From positions 1 to 19,518 of the forward strand of contig MU621404.1 in NCBI GenBank assembly GCA_025399215.1: a DNA stretch of 19,518 nucleotides, given 5' to 3'. The stretch comes from Globomyces pollinis-pini. Taxonomy: Eukaryota > Chytridiomycota > Chytridiomycetes > Rhizophydiales > Globomycetaceae. Of the stretch, positions 1 through 8,353 are shown piece by piece. Made by a program: the position numbers and the translations under genes. Position 1 is the first letter of the stretch. Each line of letters starts with the position of its first letter. The notes under the pieces were generated by a model. That model was given only the letters and a program-made list of their open reading frames with translations. It was not told the origin of the DNA and did not search any database.

Positions 1-95
1 TTAGTTACAACAGTGGGTCATTGCTAACACAGATCTGACAAGTGCTAGCAACAAGAATTATATTGGTGATCAGTTGCGGTTGAAGATAATTCATT

Positions 96-108
96 GGGGT
101 TACGGGAA
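96..108 (+). repeat. Left terminal inverted repeat of the transposon
   Basis: GGGGTTACGGGAA matches the reverse complement of 2385-2397 over all 13 bases. The preceding ATT (93-95) equals the ATT that follows the right end. Beyond base 108 the two ends diverge. Confidence 0.85.
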
Positions 109-142
109 AACAATAATAACAAGAAATAGAAACATACTGAAG

Positions 143-1136
143 TTAGAGTGGATTATTAATAAAAAATATATTTGTCATCTTACAAATAACTTCACAACAC
201 AATCCATGCCAACTAAAGTCAAGTCTGTCCCAATGACAAAAAACTTTGAATATTTTTAGTCTTGAGTTTGTCCTTTCAATGGCACTTCGTTTTTTTGTTT
301 GTTTCGCATTAAAAATTAACTCTTCTCTTGTAGAAGGATTAGTTTTAGGTGTAATAAGTTGCGTTTCCCCTCGATATCCCAGATCGGCCAAACATCTTTC
401 ATCAGGCAGTAACCGTAATAAAAATTCACTTCTACAAATTGTAATATCTGATGCAAATCCTTTATGAGGCCCAGATATCCACAATATTCTATAAGGTTGT
501 CTATAGGATATTGCTACTTCATACTTCAATGCATGAAATTTATCTTTGAATGAATAATACTTCCATGGTTCATTTGATGGAGCTGGTATTTTCGTCCTTG
601 TTACATCAATTTGTGATGATATTCGATTATGATCACTCAGTGATCGTTGATTCCAAGGAAGCTAAAAGTTAACAACAACTATTACAACAGGCAAATTGTG
701 ATTTAAAATGTTCAACATCGTTCGAACATGTTTTTTCCATGTCTTCTCGGTGCATGAGAAGCAGTTTGTAATATCTTTTGGATTGTGTTTAAGAAAATAA
801 AGAGTCCATAATAAGTGATCCACTCTTTTAAAATAACTGTGAGGTACATAATAAAGTAGTTGCTTGAATTGAGTAAAACTACAGCCGAAAAAACTTTGAA
901 AAGATCGTCTACTATACGGTAGCTTCATGAAATCAGAGCTACTAGACTGGATTGTGAGTTCAAGTTGATCATATATAAATAAAAAACACAAAGTTTGGTA
1001 TTTAAATAGACATATAAATAGCTTAAATTAGTAAGAACGTATATGCGGAAAATTATCAGCGTGATGCATAAACTTGAGTTGAAATTTGGCAGATGATGGG
1101 TTTCACGTGCGTATGAACATTATCTAAAAGATCCAT
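143..1136 (-). CDS. DDE transposase, PIF/Harbinger-like (DDE_Tnp_4 family)
   Basis: This is the cut-and-paste transposase of the element. Proposed exons are 1136-1074, 1021-686 and 661-143, giving about 305 aa, a usual length for the family. The middle exon holds the N-terminal helical region (SRRSFQSFFGCSFTQFKQLL, HLLWTLYFLKHNP). The last exon holds the catalytic core: first Asp in QIDVTRTKIP (codon at 607), then EPWKYYSFKDKFHALKYEV, second Asp in LADLGYRGE (codon 385) and Glu in AIERTNSRLK (codon 277), a D73D35E spacing. A TAG at 664-662 interrupts the frame. It is also the AG end of a 24-nt GT...TTAAC...TTAG intron (685-662) whose removal joins NHNLPV to LPWNQRS exactly as expected. The first exon (ATG at 1136) with its 52-nt intron is tentative. 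Otherwise the first in-frame ATG is at 928. The fold is clear and the 5' end is uncertain. Confidence 0.8.
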
Positions 1137-1399
1137 ATGATCGTTTTATGAACGAATGGTAAGGCAAACTATTCCTTATCAACATTGATGTTTTTACTAC
1201 TTTTTGACTCTAAGTTCGAGCTTACAGATAATAAAAATTAATGACAAGAAATCCAATAAGCTGTTTTTAAAAATAGTTAAAAATATAATTATAATTTTGA
1301 TTTTTGAGGTAAACATTCTCAAATTTAAAATTATGTTTTTGTACAAAAAACACAAACCATTAACGGAATGTTTGATTAATTTTTGCATGTTGCGCCTTT

Positions 1400-1422
1400 G
1401 TATCATGCATGATGCATGATAC
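1400..1422. promoter_or_regulatory. Perfect 23-bp palindrome between the two transposon genes
   Basis: Arms of 11 bp (GTATCATGCAT and ATGCATGATAC) flank a single G. It lies 264 bp upstream of the proposed transposase ATG and 41 bp upstream of the ATG of the plus-strand gene. A symmetric site here suits a dimeric DNA-binding protein such as a repressor or the transposition machinery itself. That role is inference. Confidence 0.5.
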
Positions 1423-1431
1423 AATCGATAG

Positions 1432-1438
1432 TATATAA
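1432..1438 (+). promoter_or_regulatory. TATA-like box of the transposon accessory gene
   Basis: TATATAA lies 10 bp downstream of the palindrome and 25 bp before the ATG at 1463. In AT-rich DNA such a match is weak evidence, so only its position supports it. Confidence 0.3.
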
Positions 1439-1462
1439 TTCAGCTAATAAATCAATTAGATA

Positions 1463-2163
1463 ATGAAGAGTATATTTGGTAATATACACAATCAGTTGGT
1501 TGATTTAGTCGCGAAAGATACACCAACACAAACCATATTTTCGAAATATCCTCAATTTTCAAAAACCCAATTAACCCAAAAGTTATATCGTATCAGAAAA
1601 GCGATGCCCAAGATAGTCAAAAACCAAAAATCACCCAAAAATCGAAAACATACTCCAATCAAACACAATTCAACAAAAGCTAGTAATGCTGATGGTAACT
1701 TTGTTGTACAATTGATTATTAGTAAAACATGGATTGACATTCTCATCTGATGTGGAAGATAGTTCAAGTGATGAAATGGAAGAAGATGATCGTGTTTCAA
1801 TGGCTTACAAGTTTAAAGAGTGTGGTTTAGTTTACTGGCATGAATCAACGACATGTTTGCGAGTGATGATACCTAAAAGTGCACATTGGGTTATTAGTTT
1901 TGAAATCTCTGATCAAGATGAGATTGTGTTGAAGCAATTTAGAAATCTGCCACCAGAAGCTGTTATTTCAGAAGATTTTCACAGAGTCTCTTAACAACAA
2001 TGTAAACATTGGAGTTATTAAAAGCAGCAAGCCATTATTGAAAGATAGTATCACACAAGCGATTTATCCTAAAATAGTAGATGGAAATATGAAAATCCCT
2101 TTCTCAAGTTGGATTTTAGTTAAAATCCCCTTTTCAGTCAAGAAAACGAATATTGCGTTTTAA
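1463..2163 (+). CDS. Transposon second protein, unrecognised, possible N-terminal helix-turn-helix
   Basis: I do not recognise this protein. Exon 1 runs 1463-1694 from ATG. A 28-nt GT-AG intron (1695-1722, ending TTATTAG) joins it in frame to an ORF from 1723. The N-terminal part (NQLVDLVAKDTPTQTIFSKY, then QLTQKLYRIRKAMPK) looks helical and could be a Myb/HTH-like DNA-binding segment, a role filled by the second ORF in other Harbinger elements. A Lys-rich stretch, an acidic Ser/Glu/Asp stretch (DVEDSSSDEMEEDD) and a strand-rich region (CLRVMIPKSAHWVISFEIS) follow. The frame stops at 1992-1994, yet the +1 frame is open from 1933 to a TAA at 2161-2163. It reads as plausible protein (IGVIKSSKPLLKDSITQAIY, IPFSSWILVKIPF) and AATAAA follows at 2165. 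Either an atypical intron (1962-1986 or 1926-1956) or a one-base frameshift links the two parts. Confidence 0.5.
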
Positions 2164-2384
2164 AAATAAACTACTATGAATCTATTATAGTTAAAGTTCA
2201 TAAATACTTATTTTTCTATCATATTTAGTGTTAATTTAGGTTTAGTATTCTTTTCAATTCAAAAGTTAACAATAAAAAAATGTTAATAAATATACTAGTT
2301 CAATTTTTAATAAAGTTGTTAATAAAATATTACCAAAACAAATATTGCTATTAATGGACATCATTTTTATCTTTTATTTTAAAA

Positions 2385-2397
2385 TTCCCGTAACCCC
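2385..2397 (-). repeat. Right terminal inverted repeat of the transposon
   Basis: TTCCCGTAACCCC is the exact reverse complement of the left end (96-108) and is followed by ATT (2398-2400), the second copy of the proposed target-site duplication. Between the accessory gene and this repeat (2164-2384) I see only AT-rich sequence. Confidence 0.85.
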
Positions 2398-2400
2398 ATT

Positions 2401-3130
2401 TAGCGAAATGCAAGATAGATATGTTTAAAAAAAACAATATTGAATTGATATATAAGGACAGTTTTTTTCCGTTTTTTTGTGTACAATTGTAATATTTCGT
2501 TTCGCCACAAAACCAAAGCAGTTCCTTATCTTTTTCAATACATCTCAATAGAACGCTGAATGTTGGATTCACGATAAACTCAACTCCGAATAAACGACTA
2601 GTCTTTCTCAGTAATATATATAGAGATTGTAGCGTTTGACCCACAAGTTTTCAACTCCGTTTCTAGTTATCATTTTCAAGTCAAATTAGATTTCACTCAT
2701 CGTTTCACAAAAAGAAAATGTTCAACCATAAATGTGCAAAAATGAGTGATGAATAGTTCTAAAAATGCAATCACATGATCATGCAGACTTCCGTCTGTAA
2801 GAAAGTTAGTTAAACTGCTCCTTCGAATTCAAGATTAGATGCAGTGAATTTATAATGAATTCAAATAAATAATGTAAACATAAAAGTTTCAATCCAAATG
2901 GTTCAGTAGTTTAATGATCTGTAACTTCTTTCTTGGGCTGAAATCGTTTGTTGACTTTTTCAAAAATAGTCAGGATATCTAGTTTACGATATATTCATAT
3001 GAGATAAAATACTTAGAAAATATATGGAAACAATTCATGTATCAATCACATGTAGTAAAAAATTCATATCAACACAAGTTCAGTATATTCAATTTTAGAT
3101 TTGCCAGATAATTGTAAATGTTTCTTGATA
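2401..3130. other. Intergenic AT-rich stretch, no supported gene
   Basis: This lies between the transposon and the 3' end of PRP46. The only ORF of any size is a 97-codon minus-strand frame (2644-2351) that runs into the transposon end. It has no ATG start, no recognisable motif and no intron-extended continuation. I found no tRNA or snRNA that survives a check of its arms and boxes. Confidence 0.5.
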
Positions 3131-4720
3131 TTATAAACCATAAGCCTTTGCAAGCTTTGGCTTCCAATTTGATATAGGGTGTGTGTCAGGTGTAGCATTG
3201 GGGTCCTCCTGCCATATCTTTATGGTTTTGTCCGCTTCACCAGTTATCAGCCTTGACCCAGATCTATCAAAGGTGGATGCAAATATTCCAGCCTCATTCT
3301 CTAAAGATCCCTATACAATTAAAAACATCAGAATAATACTGGTTGTGGTAATGCATTTGAGGTTTGAAAATTGTATCCTGTCTTCCAGTCCCAGAAATAC
3401 ATTGAGCCATTATCACCTACATTTATAAGCAATCCTATTCATTTGCAAACCTCCAGAAAACATGACATTATCTTGATTAATTGACATTGTGTTTATGATA
3501 GAATTGTGGCCTTCAAAATTTTGAATAAAATTGCCATTTGGGAATTTCCATTGCTTTATGTTATCTGATGCACCGCTAGTGAAGCTGAACTCGGTTGGAT
3601 GAATAGCCAGGGAACGGACACCCTTTTTGTGATGTGTTAAGGTTGTGAACGTTTTCCCTGCGGCCAAATCCCAAAGTTTTATGGTCGAATCTGACGATCC
3701 TGTAATTATTTGAGGATCTACTCCTTGGCATTGAATAGAAGTAACAGTTGATAAGTGACCAGTCAGTGCATGAATTTGATTTTTTGTTCTCATATCCCAC
3801 ACCTAAAGTTTAATATATAATATGTACTCTGGCCGAAGAATCTCTCCCACCAGTCACCAAAACGTCCAATGTTGGATGTAATGCAAGCTACACGATTAAT
3901 AGAATACAATCTTACCGAGTAAATTCCAGAAAGATGACCGTGATAATGTCTGATCACTTTATTGTATTCCAAGTCCCAACATTTAATTTGCTTGTCTTCA
4001 CCAGCAGAAAACATGTAAGGATGTCTATCGGATATTGCTAATCCTCGTACAGTTGCAATGTGCCCCGTTAGCGACAACTTCAGTGACCCTGATGCTAGAT
4101 CCCATATCTTAATAATTCGATCCCCGGCTTTCAGTAAGAAACAGCTCATCTATTACCTCCTGTTGCAAACCATTCATTAGATGCATCAACTGAAATGGCG
4201 CGCACCCAACCTGTGTGACCACTTATAACAGTTTTCAATTTCCAAGGAGCATGCCACTCAGGTTTTGCCATTTTCCTAGATTCCTTTATTCTAATTAAGG
4301 ATGAAGTTTGTGTTGAAGTTGGTGTTTGTGATTTTAATACAATCTGAGATTTATTTTGGCTGGATATTAGTATTTATAAACGTACTTGGTTATTTCGTTA
4401 ATTATCTTATCATCAATTGCCATGGATTTAGTCACATTTTGATTCACAGTGGTTGTAGTAGTAGGCTTTTGATAAACTTTAGCAATATGCGGTGGTAATT
4501 CTGCTACAAGTTTCCATTCGTCCAATATCTTGGAGGTCAACTTAATTTTCTGTGATTGTGGGTTTTGACCAGAAGAAGTGAAGATAGATTCACTAAACAG
4601 ATCATGTGCTCTCTTTTTGTTTAAATCCAACATCAACTTGATCTTCGAGCCTTGTGGATCCGGTTCAACTGATTTTAAATCCATAGGAACAGTTTTCGGG
4701 TTTGATGTTGTGATGGTCAT
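3131..4720 (-). CDS. PRP46: Pre-mRNA-splicing factor Prp46/PRL1/PLRG1, WD40 protein
   Basis: This is a core subunit of the Prp19 (NineTeen) complex that activates the spliceosome in the nucleus. Seven exons, 4720-4386, 4359-4157, 4127-3916, 3887-3828, 3802-3451, 3416-3340 and 3310-3131, give 472 aa. The six introns are 26, 29, 28, 25, 34 and 29 nt, all GT-AG with phases that fit. The N-terminal about 145 residues are low in complexity except [12 protein letters not shown]. The family signature PEWHAPWKL (about 145-153) then leads into a seven-bladed WD40 propeller: [102 protein letters not shown] and [11 protein letters not shown]. Identity is secure. The start ATG is 25 bp from that of the divergent SAD1 gene, and in-frame sequence further upstream meets a stop. 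Confidence 0.96.
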
Positions 4721-4745
4721 TTAATTGTTCAAGAAAAAAAATTAA
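4721..4745. promoter_or_regulatory. 25-bp shared promoter space between two divergent splicing genes
   Basis: Only 25 bp, AT-rich with an A-tract, separate the ATG of PRP46 (minus) from the ATG of SAD1 (plus). Both starts are fixed by conserved N-terminal reading frames, so the core promoters and transcription starts must lie in this gap or inside the opposite coding region. Confidence 0.6.
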
Positions 4746-6387
4746 ATGTCAGACACTGATAGTGACGATAATGCTCCAAGGACTTTTAAACGACCTAAAC
4801 TCGAAGAGTCTGTTAAAGGCCTTTACCTGGAATCAGTAAATCGATCAGTGTTAGATTTTGACTTTGAAAAGCTTTGTTCTGTGTCTTTGAATAACATTAA
4901 TGTACCGTCTTCCTGTATATTGATCTGATTTATGAATAGGTTTATGCATGTCTCTGCTGTGGACGATATTTCCAAGGTGTTCTATATGACTAACTCTCTA
5001 GGTAGAGGCCCTCAATCAAATGCATACTTTCACTCTTTAAACGAAGATCATCATGTATTTATTCATTTAGAAACGTTGAAGGTAGTGCAGACAATATTTA
5101 ATTCTATAATAGGTTTATGCATTGCCTGATGGATACGAAGTGAACGACTCCTCACTGGATGACATAAAGTATCAGATTCAACCAACTTATACAATGGAAC
5201 AAGTTAAGCAACTGGACAAAAAGCTATTGATTTCTAACGATTTACACGGGAAACAGTACTTACCAGGTTTGAATTTGATCTAACTGGGATAAGGATTTGT
5301 TGGACTGAACAATATTAAGCACAATGATGGAATTAATTCTCTAATGCATGCAATGGCGCATATTCAACCACTAAGAAATTATTTTCTGTTGAATTATAAT
5401 TTTAAATCCGAAATTGGTATAAAGCGTATTGTTAAATCATTAGTATCACGGTTTGGCATGTTAGTACGTAAAATTTGGAATCCCAAAGCATTCAAAGTAC
5501 ATGTCAGTCCACATGAATTTATACAGGTATGATTTATATGTTGAAGCAACTTAGGAAGTTTCAAATGCGAGTAAAAAGCGTTTCCGCCTTGGAGTTCAAT
5601 CAGGTAAATAAGATTTATTGACAGAAGACCCTATCGAGGTTTTGTCCTGGTTCCTCAATACTCTTCATAAAGGTCTAGGTGGCTCACGCAAAGCCAATAG
5701 TAGTATGGCCACTCTGTCACTGATTTTTTAGGCATTATCTATGATACCTTTCAGGGTGTTTTAAAAATTGACACACAAGAACGCAATGAATTAGAATTGA
5801 CAGCGACCAAGTTTACATCGCAAATGGTGCCTTTCTTGTTTCTCTCATTGGATTTACCCGTCATGCCACTTTTCTCTGATGAAGCTGACAAAACTACTAT
5901 TCCCCAAGTTTCACTTGATGCGTTACTGGCGAAGTATAATGGAAAGAAGGCCACTGTAAGTAGCAAAATCTTAATTCATAATAGGAGTTAGAAGCTGTTC
6001 GCAAGAGGTTTTCGATAGAGAGTTTGCCAAAGTATTTAGTATTTTGTGTGAAGAGATTTTCAAAGAATAATTTTGCAGAGGAGAAAAATTCAACCATTAT
6101 CAATTATCCGATTAAGAATTTAGATATGGCTCCTTGTAATTCAGTTCACTAATATTGTAGATTTGTCCAAAACAAACTCAGATCTATCGACCAAGTACGA
6201 TTTGCTTGCGAATATTATTTACGAAGGAAATGAAAAGAAATCCGAAGGTTGCTACAAGGTTCATCTTGTCCATCCATCTGCTGAACAATGGTTTCAAATT
6301 CAGGACCTCTTTGTAGATGAAATAATGGCACAAATGATTATATTATCAGAATCATGCATTCAAATATGGAAACAACAAGACATTTGA
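4746..6387 (+). CDS. SAD1: U4/U6.U5 tri-snRNP protein Sad1/USP39, inactive ubiquitin-protease fold
   Basis: This is a tri-snRNP assembly factor of the spliceosome. Ten exons, 4746-4901, 4940-4976, 5002-5081, 5113-5266, 5294-5526, 5555-5603, 5625-5702, 5732-5955, 5985-6135 and 6161-6387, give 462 aa. Introns are 38, 25, 31, 27, 28, 21 (or 24), 29, 29 and 25 nt. Residues about 30-95 form the zinc-finger UBP: NRSVLDFDFEKLCSVSLNNI, then VYACLCCGRYFQGRG and SNAYFHSLNEDHHVFIHLET. The USP fold follows: FVGLNNIKHNDGIN (144-157), where the usual catalytic Cys is Asp (D154) as in USP39; LSWFLNTLHKGLGGSRK; FLFLSLDLPVMPLF; PKYLVFCVKRFSKNNF; and TKYDLLANIIYEGN to QMIILSESCIQIWK. Asp in place of the Cys marks it as a non-protease. 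The sixth intron has a CAGAAG tandem acceptor. Cutting at the second AG removes one Glu and gives QSDPIE. Confidence 0.96.
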
Positions 6388-6436
6388 AGGATTTTTCTCA
6401 ATAAATACTTGCTTTTATTTGACGAATTTCTTCCTG
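6388..6436. terminator. Shared 3' end region of two convergent genes
   Basis: The 49 bp between the stop codons of SAD1 and the F-box gene contain AATAAA at 6400-6405 on the plus strand and AATAAA on the minus strand (6419-6414). Each gene therefore has a canonical polyadenylation signal, and the mRNA ends probably overlap. Confidence 0.6.
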
Positions 6437-7999
6437 TTATATAGATGCCAAATTAATCGGTGTCCAATCAACTCTGGCTTCCTTTTTATGACAATCGCGT
6501 TCTTCAAAAACCAACCAACAACCTTTTTTAGGATGACTACCAGAAAAACCATCAGTTAGTAAATAGGTTGAATATTTTCGCTGAAGCATGTTAACTACCA
6601 CCACCTCTCCCTTTTGTATTGTAGGGGCCAGCATAAACAAAGAAGCATCTTCACTAATATCTACCCTGATTTTTCTCCCCACATAAGGAAGCCTGGAAAT
6701 TGAATTATAGAATGGATTTCTTTGTCTATCCATACATTTCATGATGTCATATACAAGCATGTGCGTCCAATTGTAAACAATCAAATGAAATCTTGTTAAG
6801 GTGATTGAAATATCACTTGATATTTGACCAAAAAAAGTAGGTACATCAATAGAAAAATTGGATATATCTTCTCCGCTAATCAAGTCCAGTAGGCTAATGT
6901 AAATGCTAGAAAGTAAGGGAGACGTTGAGTAAGAAATTGCCAGGACATATTCATTTAATGACACTTCGTTTATACTATAGGAATCTATGTTAATTGATCT
7001 CTCCCATAGTAATTCGATTTTGGAATTGGATATATTTTGACAAAATTCATTTGCCCAGACAATCTCCACCTCGTCTTGAAGTTTGTAAATTCGAAGATAA
7101 TCAAAATCGTCTGGTGAAAGGTCATTTTCCTGCTCACCAGTGAAGGGTGCTCTACACACAAGAATTCTTCCGCAAAGGGCAATGCATTTAAGTTGGCCAT
7201 CTATAATCCAAATACCAGGTATATTCTTTTTACTATGGTCGACTACCCAAGGACCGTTGGGGTGAAGGATTGGATTCCATATTCGAATCACCACGTTTGA
7301 AACGTTATCATACGATTCTTGTAATATCAACAAATCCGACCGAGTGTGTGGAATCAGCTTGATTGAGCTACCAGAAGGCCTTCCAGCAAAAGAAAGAACA
7401 CATACAGATGGAGCTTGTCCTTGCTTTTGCTGCCATTGCTGAAGATCCAGGCCATATGTGATTGACTCTTCTGTTTCATTAAACCACAATTGCTGCGTTT
7501 GCTGCAAGTCTTTTGGTATGTTGATTGGGAAAGACATACTGCCAGTGTTGATTCTACCAAGTTTGACTCGGCGGTTGACTTTGGTTGTTGCCAAGTTCAA
7601 TAAATCATCGATCACAGCTAAATTGGGCCGTTTTAAAAATCTGGAAGACTTAAAGTTTAAGGGGAATTGATTTTCAGTTGCGGATATTAATATTGGTTGA
7701 GTGAGACTTAGTTCATTAAATGGCAAGTGGGGTTGACTCCATTCATACCAAGTTCTATATATTGTTCTCCACCTCTCCTCATGTAACACTTTGATTGAAT
7801 TGATGCAATTTACTGCGATGGACATTTTGATTCCATTCCAAATTACTGTGTCCTTTATCAATCTATTTTTCCAAATGCGAGTGTCATATTTAACGGTTAG
7901 ATAGAAGCACCAGCTTTTACAGACACGTTCACACTTTAGCAGCATTTCAGGTGTCATTTTACTAAAGATATGAATCAATACGTCTTCTTCTATAGACAT
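6437..7999 (-). CDS. F-box protein, possible SCF ubiquitin-ligase substrate receptor
   Basis: A single-exon gene of 520 aa. I chose the ATG at 7999 because the F-box begins there: MSIEEDVLIHIFSKMTPEML then LKCERVCKSWCFYL (residues 1-35), matching the family pattern of a short acidic lead, DVL..IF..M, LL.C..VCK.W. The open frame extends 30 codons upstream to 8089, but that part is low-complexity and lacks family resemblance. The F-box binds Skp1 in SCF ligases. Residues about 150-510 are strand-rich with repeated hydrophobic/aromatic patches (KLIPHTRSDLLILQESY, VIRIWNPILHPNGPWVV, LIVYNWTHMLVYDI) and could form a degenerate beta-propeller, which is inference. No substrate can be named. It is the only host gene in the window without introns. 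Confidence 0.85.
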   Translation of the reverse strand: MSIEEDVLIHIFSKMTPEMLLKCERVCKSWCFYLTVKYDTRIWKNRLIKDTVIWNGIKMSIAVNCINSIKVLHEERWRTIYRTWYEWSQPHLPFNELSLTQPILISATENQFPLNFKSSRFLKRPNLAVIDDLLNLATTKVNRRVKLGRINTGSMSFPINIPKDLQQTQQLWFNETEESITYGLDLQQWQQKQGQAPSVCVLSFAGRPSGSSIKLIPHTRSDLLILQESYDNVSNVVIRIWNPILHPNGPWVVDHSKKNIPGIWIIDGQLKCIALCGRILVCRAPFTGEQENDLSPDDFDYLRIYKLQDEVEIVWANEFCQNISNSKIELLWERSINIDSYSINEVSLNEYVLAISYSTSPLLSSIYISLLDLISGEDISNFSIDVPTFFGQISSDISITLTRFHLIVYNWTHMLVYDIMKCMDRQRNPFYNSISRLPYVGRKIRVDISEDASLFMLAPTIQKGEVVVVNMLQRKYSTYLLTDGFSGSHPKKGCWLVFEERDCHKKEARVDWTPINLASI

Positions 8000-8352
8000 T
8001 CTCGTTCGATAAAAGTATATGAAAAAGTGATAGTTACGCGACGTAAGTATAATTAACAATGATAATGATAAATTAATTAATACCAACAATGATAATTATA
8101 AATTAAAAATAAACATATACAAACGATCAACTATTTGACTGTATCTAAATTCCTAGCAGATGATCAAACATTTCCACCACTCCTTTCCATCCATTAATAA
8201 TTCAAGACCGGTACGGTATTAAACTGCACAACAAGCAGCAACTACCTTTGGACCTTTACATTCTTTCCTTCAAACTTTACTGGCTTTTTCTTTATGGCGG
8301 CTTTCATGTCGATTGCCACAATTCCTTTTCCAGAGCGAGTTCTTTTTCTTTA
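8000..8352. other. 353-bp divergent spacer between F-box and RasGAP genes
   Basis: It holds the upstream regions of both genes, an imperfect 30-bp tandem duplication near 8055-8114, and a pyrimidine-rich leader with a 19-codon upstream ORF just before the RasGAP start. I see no other gene. Confidence 0.6.
8055..8114. repeat. Imperfect 30-bp tandem duplication
   Basis: Two adjacent copies start AACAATGATAAT at 8055 and 8085. Their first 22 bases differ at one position and the tails diverge. The repeat is AT-rich and lies upstream of the F-box start. Confidence 0.55.
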
Positions 8353-8353
8353 A
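8294..8353 (+). other. Upstream ORF (19 codons) overlapping the RasGAP start as TAATG
   Basis: ATG at 8294 opens a 19-codon frame (MAAFMSIATIPF...) whose TAA at 8351-8353 shares its last A with the RasGAP ATG at 8353-8355. The arrangement resembles termination-reinitiation coupling. Whether the mRNA includes 8294 is unknown. Confidence 0.35.

Larger units (their letters stand above)
96..2397. mobile_element. PIF/Harbinger-type DNA transposon, about 2.3 kb
   Basis: A 13-bp sequence, GGGGTTACGGGAA, begins at 96 and its exact reverse complement ends at 2397. Both ends are bordered by the trinucleotide ATT (93-95 and 2398-2400), as expected of a 3-bp target-site duplication. Inside are two divergent genes: a DDE transposase on the minus strand and a second protein gene on the plus strand, separated by about 330 bp with a palindrome. 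Two ORFs in divergent order, short terminal repeats and a 3-bp duplication match the PIF/Harbinger architecture, although the classical target is TWA rather than ATT. I see no retroelement features. The element lies about 730 bp beyond the 3' end of the PRP46 gene and breaks no gene that I can recognise. Confidence 0.82.

Noticed and set aside
662..664. In-frame TAG marking the transposase as a pseudogene
   Set aside because: It coincides with the AG of a well-formed 24-nt intron whose removal restores the family alignment, so a dead gene is not the simplest reading.
1106..1162. Plus-strand peptide RAYEHYLKDPYDRFMNEW resembling part of a methyltransferase N-terminus
   Set aside because: It is only 18 codons, has no flanking exon, and lies antisense to the proposed first exon of the transposase.
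1197..1424. Overlapping ORFs of 70-75 codons on both strands between the transposon genes
   Set aside because: They are low-complexity Ile/Lys/Leu-rich translations of AT-rich DNA, have no motif and cover the palindrome and promoter area.
2351..2644. Minus-strand 97-codon ORF as a gene cut by the transposon
   Set aside because: It has no ATG start and no recognised motif. Removing the element with one ATT copy puts a stop directly at the junction, so no interrupted gene emerges.
2771..2935. Possible tRNA-like boxes and a short CAGAC/GTCTG hairpin
   Set aside because: A and B boxes do not occur with correct spacing, and no acceptor or anticodon stem can be drawn.
8000..8089. 30 extra N-terminal codons of the F-box ORF forming a hydrophobic segment
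   Set aside because: The F-box consensus starts at the ATG at 7999. The upstream part is AT-rich leader sequence and begins at a non-ATG codon.
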